NCBI GenBank assembly: GCA_963932465.1
Contig: OZ010794.1
Span: 213,851,748 to 213,915,747 of the forward strand
Reading direction: 5' to 3'
Origin: Maratus speciosus
Taxonomy: Eukaryota > Arthropoda > Arachnida > Araneae > Salticidae
DNA: 64,000 nt
Part shown: piece after piece, positions 56,212-64,000 of the stretch
How the letters are laid out: the number at the start of each line of letters is the position of its first letter
Position numbering within the stretch: position 1 is the first letter of the stretch
Position numbers and translations under genes: made by a program
The notes under the pieces: generated by a model
What the model was told of the DNA's origin: nothing
The model's input: only the letters and a program-made list of their open reading frames with translations
Databases searched by the model: none

Positions 56212-57640
56212 TAGGGGAGCTAGGGGATGTATGGGACATTCTCAATATTTCTGGCAATAAACATTTATTTTAAATTGCTTCCTAACCCCATATACCTCTA
56301 CCACAGTGTGCTTCAGAACTAAAAGTAGGACCACATTGCTGTTTTCATTTTCCGTCAAAGTTGCATTTTCTGAAATCTCTGCCTAAAAGTAAGTTTATTT
56401 TACATTTGAAGATGTGAAATATCTTTTACAATATAAAAAATTAAGCTATGTTGTAGTTCTTTATTTTAAGGTTCAATATCAATAATTAAAATGAATGAAT
56501 AGTAACCATTGTGACAAAATAATTTTTGAGGTAAAATGGCTGAGAAGGGATATTATGCATCATGGGGATGATTGGGACATTTCAAATGGGGATGAATGGG
56601 ACATTCTCACTCCTCCCTAGAGATGTTGAAAATTTTATTAATTAATTAAATAGTATTATATAGAATGATAAATCAATAATTTACGTCAATTAATAGTATT
56701 AAATAGTATTATATGAGTTGTTATTGTTTAAAATTTCTGAGTGTTACTTATTGTATTGTAATAATTATTAATGGATTATCAAAGAATTGGTACTAAAACT
56801 TAATCAAAGTAGATAAAATTGATAAAAATAGTATATGCGTATTGATCAAATGGGGGAAATTATATTGAATTTTGAAATGTTGCACAAATAAATCCCCACC
56901 CCTAATATATTGGGTAAATCGGAAAGTCGGGTCGTGTTGGGAAAATCAATTCGTACGTGAAAATTCAATCGTTTAATTATTAGACATTGATTCCGATATC
57001 TAATGTCTAATAATTATCGGGCAGAATTTTCCGGTACAAAGTGATATTCCCAACACGACATGACTTTTCGATCGACACAATAATTTCCGTTCTGCATGTT
57101 TCTACGATACATTTAATTAATATTAATTAATAAGTTATGATTGAAAATTATTAGCTATGCTATATTTAAAAGACATTTTGCACTTTCATTTCAAATCTAA
57201 AATGCCTCATAAGGGGAAAAAAAGAACAGGTTGATAGCTGAAGTCCGCATTAAAAGTTAAAACTGTAATAAAAGAAGTTATTGAAAAAAAAAAAAAAAAA
57301 CATATCGATTCGTGCTGTAAAATCATATATTACAAATATAATTTTAATATAAGGTTATAATTATAAATTTTAATTTGGTAAAATTGAATACAGGGAGGAA
57401 AATCTTTGTGTCCCATTCATCCCTGCTGTGGGGATGATTGGGACAAGGAGGAACGTTTTTTTTAATTTCATAATATTTTTTATGAATAAATCATAATCTA
57501 GAATAAATATTGTTCATATATGTTGGCAAATACCTAATGTATGAAATGTGATATATAATATTGATAGTAACTTAAATAAAAAAAAAATATATATAAAAAT
57601 ATTTTTGTGAAAATGTCCCATTCATCCCCCACCTCCCCTA
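56212..57640. mobile_element. 1.4 kb MITE with GGGGATGAATGGGACATT boxes
   Basis: GGGGAGCTAGGGGATGTATG and the complement of CATCCCCCACCTCCCC are inverted ends inside TATA, followed inward by GGGACATT. The box GGGGATGA-TGGGACA recurs at about 56564, 56588 and, inverted, at 57412 and 57430. No transposase. A TA-flanked MITE (56908-57082) is nested within. Confidence 0.8.
56908..57082. mobile_element. TA-flanked palindromic MITE, copy 2
   Basis: Same element as 30320-30493. The core ATTATTAGACATTGATTCCG is identical in both, and the outer arms (TCGGAAAGTCGGGTCGTGTT) differ by a few bases. Confidence 0.85.
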
Positions 57641-57991
57641 TAGGTAAAGTTGGCGCCCATGATTTTTTTTCTTCGACATGAGAAAATGAATCAATTTCTT
57701 TTCTGTCCCCAAAATTATTTTCTACTTTTTAGTGCATTCAAATATATATATGCATTTCTACATTTTTGTGAATGTTAACGAAAGCATGCCTTAAAAAAAT
57801 ATATATTTATTTTATTTTCAATTTGTTTTCTCATACAGCACTTTTTTAGTCTTATTTTAAATTTATCTTAGTCTTAAATTTTTATTCCTTTAGTGCTTTA
57901 TAGAATTTTTAAAATTTAATATTCTATAAAGCACTACCCCCTCCCCTCCTACATATAGTACAAACAAACTATGTTGCAGATTAGTGCAAAC

Positions 57992-58138
57992 CAGAGATGA
58001 GATTTCCGCGCTTTTGAACACCAGTATTTTGTTACAGAAAATTATATTTGATGTAATCGGAACATTTTTGCCATTTAACAGGACAACATTTTCTCTACGA
58101 ATATACTGGTGTGCAAAAAAGCGGAAATCTCATCCGTG
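57992..58138. mobile_element. hAT-type MITE (CAGAGATGAGATTTCCGC), perfect 8-bp duplication
   Basis: CAGAGATGAGATTTCCGCGC and GCGGAAATCTCATCCGTG are inverted ends. GTGCAAAC stands on both sides (57984-57991, 58139-58146). 147 bp. Internal AACACCAGTATTTTG and AATATACTGGTGTGC resemble the paired boxes of the TTAA elements. Confidence 0.85.
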
Positions 58139-58149
58139 GTGCAAACTAA

Positions 58150-60200
58150 CAGGGAATTTATAGGGTACTTTTAGGAAATAATAGGGTTACTTTGCCAGTA
58201 AAGGGAAATGGCGGCTTTTTTTAAAGCTTGGAGGAATTCGGGCATCAGAGAGTGTGATTTGTTGCCGAATGATATAAACAGTTATGAAAACAAACTTGAT
58301 AAAAGTTTTTATTTGTTTATATATGTATTTTAATTATATATATGTTATTGTTGGTTTTTATGTACAAATTTCTTCTGTATCTGTATAAAATTAGATATAT
58401 GGCTTCTTTATATCAAATAATTTGTATAAATATTGAAAATAAAATTCGTGTGTATATGAAATGAAACAAACAGTGAATAGGTTGTCCGATTATGTGTTGC
58501 CAAATTTCCTTCTTCGCCAAGATAGTTTTCTCTTTGTCGCAAAGGTAGTTTTCTCTTTGTCGCAAAGGTATCTGACTGGAAAAGTACCGATAATTTAATT
58601 TCTACATCCGGCTAGCTAAATCACATTAAAATAGAATAGTTAGGACCTCAGATAGTACAGCGCCGTCTAGCGGTGGTTATTTTATTACTAACATCGGAAT
58701 GAAGAAGTAAAGACGTACATTTACGTATATTACTCTTTAAGACCTGACCCATAGATTTTGAAAAAAGAACCTGAATTTCGTTGAGTTTAAATTAAATTGT
58801 GGTGAGTTCGATTGTAAAGATTAATGGGTTTCAATGAGAATTTCGCTAAATTAGCCAGCTACCTCCAAATTGTCTTCATATATGGCAACTTATTTTTGTC
58901 ACCAAATTTGCTTTCTTTCGCCAAATTTTAAGATATTTTGCCAAGTTTGTCAAACTTTGTACTTTTCAACAATTACTCATTGTTGAAGTTGATTCTAATT
59001 TATCTATAGGAAGCCAACATAGCCGCGATTAATGAGGTGGGCCAACCAAAATTGTGAGGGACACTCAGAGACTTGGATTTGATATAAATAGATTACTTCT
59101 TTTTTTCTCAAAATAGGTGCAGAAATGATAATATTTTGATGACTAAATCACTTATTCTTCGCCAATGGACCACTTTCTTTTTAAATGCAAATCTGAATTA
59201 TCTGACTGATTATATTTAAAATAATTACACTAATTCCTTATTCAAATACAAACTGCAATGAAACCACCATCTCTGTTCTTTTTAATGTGTATATGTATAT
59301 ATATTGTATTGGCTTTAAACGATAGTTCAAAATATACTTTGTAATAAAATATGCAAATTGAAACTGAATTTTCGCACTAAACCGTAGTGAAATTCAAGTG
59401 TTACTATTTGCGAAATAAATATGTATACTTTCGAGATTAATAATATTTCAAAGAGATTCTTTAATGGGCAGTGTTAATCGAACGATAATGATGGCTGCTG
59501 TTTGTTATGAAATGTATTTATATAAGATATGCAAATATGATTATATCAACTGTATATTTATCTAATATGTACTTAAAAGACCGTTATTTAATACTTAGTA
59601 TAAATTTAAAAATAATTATGATTCTTGAGTGTAATCTTAATTATTATTTCAGGGTTTAAAGAAGATTATTAATTAATCACTGCATGTTACTTTAATAACC
59701 AATATAACAAATTTGAATTTTACATTATGTGTATAATAAGGTTAGTGATTTATAATTAGGAAACTATTAAAAATGAGAATTAATTACGAATAAAATACAG
59801 AATGCGTTTATTTTTAATTTAATGATATAAAAGAATATATTTCCTAATTTTTGGTTTTCTGATAATATATACAAGAGGACCTATTCCAGGGGATCGGGTT
59901 GTAAATATAAACGGCATACGGAACATAGGTGAAAATTTTCTTTCATTGGAAACCCTTAACGTAGCAACACACACGCTCAATCAGTGTTGCCAACGAAATC
60001 CCCATTTATACTAAAAGAACTATATTCCTACAGAATTTCTTTAATTTTTTATATATTCAAACACATAATATCTGTCTTGAAATAGGATAAAAATTAGGAT
60101 AAAAACTTTCTGGTAATTGGATAGTTTTTAAAATTAAAACAAAGACAATACTTCACATACTCAGAGTGCATACAATTTTTATTTTGCCACCATTGTTCAC
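58150..60200. other. AT-rich DNA, nothing recognised
   Basis: A 24-bp duplication (GTAGTTTTCTCTTTGTCGCAAAG) stands at 58522-58568. CAGCGCCGTCTAGCGGTGG at 58659 is a G+C-rich motif without context. No convincing frames. Confidence 0.4.
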
Positions 60201-60229
60201 AAATAATTATTGTCGCCTTTTTTGATTCC

Positions 60230-60920
60230 TTGTAGCAATTTCAATACTTTTTGAAGTCAAAAAGTTTGAATGGGATAAAGATCAGCCCAATTATCATGCC
60301 AGTCCATAGCTTTATTATCAGTTTTTTTTTTTTTTCTAAGTACTGCACTTAAATTTGGGAAACTGAATTTCAGTAATAATTTTAGTTGTCTCATTCCTTT
60401 GCCAGATGTGCTTTTGTAGATTATTTATCTCACTGAGAATTTCGTAATCGGTGAAATGTAGTCTTGATGATATGTTACTTTTTCATATCTGAACATACCG
60501 ATTGCCGTCCGATCCACGAGGTTTGAGTTTAGATTATTCCGAAACAATTACCATGTTCTACCGAACACTTGACCATGACACATGCTTTTGCACCCATACA
60601 AATCGCTTCTGTATATTATTTTTTTAATTATATGCTTTTTGGGGGCGTGATAAGCATGTCGATCATATTACGTAAGCCGTCATTTGACTGTTTATGCACT
60701 TATAGTAACACCACGTGCTTTTTCAAATTCAATTTTTAAATCAAGACTGCTTGATTGACGATCACTGAGACACATTCGGTTTAGATATAGATTTTCAGGT
60801 GTTGTAGTTACCCTGTTTTGGCCTAATCAGGTTATTTTCTGAACTTCACCAGTTTCAAGTTTCAAATTAAACACTTTAGCAAATGTAGACCCATGAAATC
60901 ATATTATTTTGGTGATCACT
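60230..60920 (-). pseudogene. Tc1-type transposase relic
   Basis: On the minus strand several frames give collinear Tc1-type motifs. The sequence DRQSSSLDLKIEFEKARG is followed by TVK-RL, then KRFVWVQKHVSWSSVR, NMVIVSE-SKL with a stop where D or E is expected, and SDGNRYVQ. The downstream MDWHDNWADLYPIQTF corresponds to the family's LDWP.NSPDLNPIEN block. Catalytic positions have changed (the E of the last block reads Q), and there are several stops and shifts. The region between the two DDE blocks is poorly preserved. Order, spacing and motifs together make the family clear. Terminal repeats were not located. Confidence 0.75.
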
Positions 60921-61124
60921 ATTGTCGAAAACCCTTCTTTATATAAAGCAATTGCTATACGTTTTTTCTGGGGTGTCAGTTGAAACTATGGAACCATGCT
61001 TTCACAGTACAAAAAATTGAAACAATTGGTCCTTCTCTCATTTCGACACTCTATTTATGTTAACTGCTGTATGGATTGCTTTGTAATTGTTGTATGATGC
61101 ATTAGTGATCTGCAATGATACTAC

Positions 61125-61345
61125 ACGTTTTTTTGAAGTACCTACAAATGTCTTCTTCATTTTGTTACCCTTCTATCGACGGTGATCAGTCGATTTGTCA
61201 TGTTGCGTAAATTTTAGCATTTGCCTGAATTGAACCAATGAAATAATGAAGTTTCTTTGAATTACCTACACAAGTCGTATTGCTTTTGTTAATCTTCTGT
61301 CGACGGTGATCAATCGATTTATCTTGTTGCGCAGATGTTTAGCAT
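61125..61345. repeat. 125-bp tandem duplication beside the Tc1 relic
   Basis: TTCTATCGACGGTGATCAGTC (61170) and TTCTGTCGACGGTGATCAATC (61293) mark two copies, each with CGATTT-TC-TGTTGCG and TTTAGCAT downstream. It may be a duplicated 5' part of the transposase on the minus strand. Confidence 0.65.
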
Positions 61346-62157
61346 GTCTGAGTTAATCACAAATTTTCTGTAATTAAATAATAAGGGTATTATTTATTTC
61401 CAAAAATAGTGGTATTTAAAATAAAATTTTAAAATTTTCTATAAAAAATTAGTATTTTCAAAATAAAATTTTAATACTGCCTGTAGCATACAAATATTTA
61501 TTATTGAAATAGATTCTTAAAAATTCCTGTTTCAAACATGTTTAAATAATCATAAAAAAATAATCCTTATACTGAATCACAGTTTTAAAAACTTTTTACA
61601 CCAAAGTACGTCTGCAGAGCACCCACTGGTCTGCATTTTGAAAACCAGTAACTTTTCAGAAAAAATAAAAAAAATCATGGTAGGTTTCTGCAACAATTGC
61701 CAGCTAAAGACCACTCTAAGTAAGTTTCTACGATATTTATAAAGATTTTTCTTTGAAAAATATTGGTTTTCAAAACCATGGAACTATTAAGAAAGAGGAA
61801 CTGACTTATCATAAAAATAGTGAAGTTTCAACTGTAACCACTTTCACAGATGTTTATCACCTCCGGGGTATAACTTTCACCAGCAAATTTAAGTAGAAAT
61901 TTTCTTATTACCCAACCTTTTTATTAATGGAAAATTTCAGTCAAAAATAATGGAAAAAACTAATATTCATGGGCGATTCTCAAAAGGTGGGCACTGGACA
62001 CAAGTCATAACTTTAAGCCTTTCAAACATAACTTTAATTATCATTGACTTTATTTATTTATTTTTTTTACACTGAGTTTTTAATTCTATTCAGAGATAGA
62101 AAATGACATAATTTATTGTAAAAGCTTTGTATAAATATCTTTAAATTTTATTATTTT

Positions 62158-62358
62158 ATGCTAAAGAGGCCAATTTCGGACATTCATAACGTTAACTGCT
62201 CCAATGTATCACCAAGAAAAAGAGTTAAAACTTTTTTCCAGGTGGTTCTAATGGTAAACAACGAATGCATAAAGGAAACGGATGTTTTTTTGATAATTTC
62301 GTTAAGAGATGGCAGGATGATTTATTGCTCTTTTGAAGATAGAAGGACTTTTCTATAA
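62158..62358 (+). CDS. small hypothetical ORF in the TIR element
   Basis: 66 codons from ATG: MLKRPISDIHNVN, a basic PRKRVK stretch, and a hydrophobic-to-acidic tail. The composition is less AT-driven than neighbouring frames. No domain recognised; too short for a transposase. It may be a leftover exon of one, or chance. Confidence 0.15.
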   Translation: MLKRPISDIHNVNCSNVSPRKRVKTFFQVVLMVNNECIKETDVFLIISLRDGRMIYCSFEDRRTFL

Positions 62359-62537
62359 AGCATTTTTCTGTATTTTGTTATGTCCGAAAGTAACGTACGT
62401 AACAAAGCATTTGATTTTATTGTTATTGTTACTGGATAACAAAACGTTAATTATACATATATATATGTATACATACACATTTACTACATTCTTAGTCTTA
62501 AGAATTTTTTAAATACTAAGAGCAACGTCCAAAATCT

Positions 62538-63298
62538 TTAAGGGGTCTCAAGACTCTTAAAATTGGAAAAAATGAAAAAAAAAAGACCATTTTTAACATT
62601 TAATATCTTAAAATGTATTTGATTTTAAGAATCCATTTTAATTGGAATAAAATATATAAGTATGTTCTTTCATTTCATGTATTTAAAAAATTATAAGATG
62701 CAGAATTAGCATTTACAAGGGGCTACAAACTGTTAGACATTTGACGAACAAAAAAATCGGCATAGCAGCTTACGCGCACGATTACAAAATAAGTATTGCA
62801 ACTAGAAGGAAAGTTTTGGTGCCTACTAATACTTCAGATTATAATAATTACCCTGAACCTAAATAAATTTTTATTTAAAGCTTTTTTATATTTTTAATAC
62901 AAAGTTGTATTTAGCTAATGCAAAATTAAGAAAATTTCAACTATATAATCACCTAAAAAAATATTGTTTTGAACAATAAAAAAGAAATATTATATTCAGT
63001 TTATACAGACTAACATGAAACATATGTTTTAAAAATTTCATGAAAAAATATTCATAAGTTTTTGAGATATCGTGCGCGTTATGTCCAAAAACGTCATTTG
63101 GAGAAAAATGGCTTCAAATTTTCCGAAACGATGCTTCAGCTATCGAACGTGTATAAATGTAAAAGCCATAACTTCAGTTCTAATAGGAATTTCAAGGAAA
63201 CAATTATATCAAAATGTTCAGAAAACATAGGAGTTTAACATCTAAAAAAATTAAAATTTCGAAAATTTTAAAGCTTTAAGTGTCCTGAGACCCCTTAA
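62538..63298. mobile_element. nested TTAA element with TTAAGGGGTCTCA ends
   Basis: TTAAGGGGTCTCAAGAC and the complement of GTCCTGAGACCCCTTAA, 761 bp. Longer than the 200-bp MITEs. No frame of note inside. Its ends do not match the other TTAA families. Confidence 0.8.
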
Positions 63299-63724
63299 GT
63301 ACAAAATCTTCAAATGTCCAAAATTTGTAACGTACACAACTGCTAATTAAATACTTTAATCATTAATTTTCCAGAATAATTGCTGTCTTTTAATGTTTGT
63401 GTATAATTTTGTAGAGCTACTATTAAAATATTTATATATTATATTTATAGACAAAATACTGTACTATTAAAAATATTTGGCCTTAAATTTGAAAATTTAA
63501 AAAATTACGTATAGTTAACGTTTAATGATCCCCCCTTTTGAGAATCTCCCTCATATTTACTAATAGGAGTTTACTTCAGCGGTAAGAGACCCACCATGTT
63601 GTGACAACGAAGACAACCTCATGCCAGTGCCAGTGAAAATATTATAATAACTGGGCAAACACTGGTAAAAATAAATGAAATTTTTTACCATAATTCTAAG
63701 AAAAATCTCTCATGAGTACGGCGT

Positions 63725-64000
63725 TTAACCCCTTAATTCTCGCTCCCGTCAATATCTCGGGCTGAGGTGTCGTTCGCTATTTCTCGTGCCCGTCATATTC
63801 TCGGGCTGGAGATTTAATCGCTGGAAAAAACTTCTGAAACCAGAAAAATTGAACTGGAATTTCCATTTGAAGTCTTTGAATAGTAGTACTCTGGTTTGAT
63901 TTGTACGATCTATAATTTGCCATAGATTTGTCATAGATTTGTAATATTTTTGTCATTTTGATATGGATTCTGATGAATCAAGCCTTTCTGATGATAACTG
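63725..64000 (+). mobile_element. 5' end of a putative piggyBac-type transposon (runs off the window)
   Basis: Starts TTAACCCCTTAATTCTCGCT. Subterminal copies of CCCGTCATATTCTCGGGCTG occur at about 63745 and 63790. CCAGAAAAATT lies near 63840. The start matches the right end of the MITE at 25719-25935, which would then be its non-autonomous derivative. The open frame at 63963 fits the start of a transposase. The transposase itself is outside the window, so the class is inferred. Confidence 0.6.
63963..64000 (+). CDS. start of an acidic ORF, possible piggyBac transposase (partial)
   Basis: ATG at 63963 opens MDSDESSLSDDN, twelve residues, before the window ends. A short Asp/Ser/Glu-rich N-terminus is common in piggyBac-type transposases, and the position about 240 bp inside a TTAA-type end fits. 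Twelve residues cannot identify a protein, so this rests on context. Confidence 0.4.
   Translation, partial: MDSDESSLSDDN

Larger units (their letters stand above)
61971..63550. mobile_element. 1.58 kb TIR element with TCAT duplication
   Basis: GGGCGATTCTCAAAAGGTGG and the complement of CCCCTTTTGAGAATCTCCC are inverted ends, with TCAT on both sides (61967-61970, 63551-63554). The uninterrupted copy near 3300 lacks the insert. Contains a TTAA element at 62538-63298 and a 66-codon frame at 62158-62358 of unknown meaning. The superfamily is not recognised. Confidence 0.8.
61775..63724. repeat. dispersed repeat, copy 3, interrupted
   Basis: 61780-61970 plus 63551-63724 equals the layout of 3107-3440 (ACTATTAAGAAAGAGGAA to TGTGACAACGAAGACAAC). 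It is broken once by the TIR element at 61971-63550 and ends where the TTAA element at 63725 begins. Confidence 0.8.

Overview
The window is about 64 kb of AT-rich eukaryotic nuclear DNA with no intact protein-coding gene. All recognisable coding sequence is broken mobile-element or multicopy-family sequence. The mix suggests an arthropod, and a chelicerate such as a spider would fit, but nothing here proves the taxon. It includes Penelope-like GIY-YIG sequence, a Helitron, a Jockey-type ORF1, piggyBac, Tc1 and mariner remnants, many TTAA-flanked MITEs, hAT MITEs and a decayed PIN-like/CXC-type protein.

Layout. 1-4.9 kb: a dispersed repeat (copies at 1 and 3107, and again at the right edge), a hAT-type MITE with an 8-bp duplication, palindromic MITEs, and a TTAA MITE whose empty site lies 130 bp away. 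4.9-10.2 kb: tandem duplications, a 1.9 kb Helitron, a Penelope-like GIY-YIG fragment with a TATA-bearing 3' region, and a tRNA-derived SINE. 10.2-13.2 kb: AT-rich DNA with little structure. 13.2-20 kb: a GC-rich island followed by many TTAA elements, some abutting and sharing one TTAA. 20.4-23.3 kb: a 205-bp tandem repeat broken by a palindrome and by a mariner-like element that itself holds a two-deep nest. 23.8-25.5 kb: the PIN-like/CXC pseudogene. 25.6-32.5 kb: hAT MITEs, a 363-bp tandem duplication, a hairpin repeat array and a Tigger-like MITE. 32.9-34.5 kb: N-terminal half of a LINE ORF1. 35.3-49.7 kb: three weakly supported exons of a possible host gene (+ strand), whose introns carry a 1.9 kb hAT element filled with a minisatellite, Tigger-like MITEs, a second Helitron 3' end, a SINE and a 1.2 kb palindrome. 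52-54.2 kb: C-terminal half of a LINE ORF1 with zinc knuckles. 54.2-55.5 kb: nested TTAA elements enclosing a piggyBac transposase C-terminal fragment. 56.2-61.4 kb: MITEs and a Tc1 transposase relic on the minus strand. 61.8-64 kb: the dispersed repeat again, interrupted by a 1.58 kb TIR element and, at the edge, by what looks like the 5' end of a piggyBac-type transposon with the first codons of an acidic ORF.

The main pattern is about twenty TTAA-bounded elements with unrelated terminal sequences. Many share an inward-facing internal pair, CACCRGAA and TTCYGGTG. Two of them, and the edge element, tie this set to piggyBac. Several insertions can be ordered in time because one element interrupts another, and two leave a readable empty site in a sister copy.
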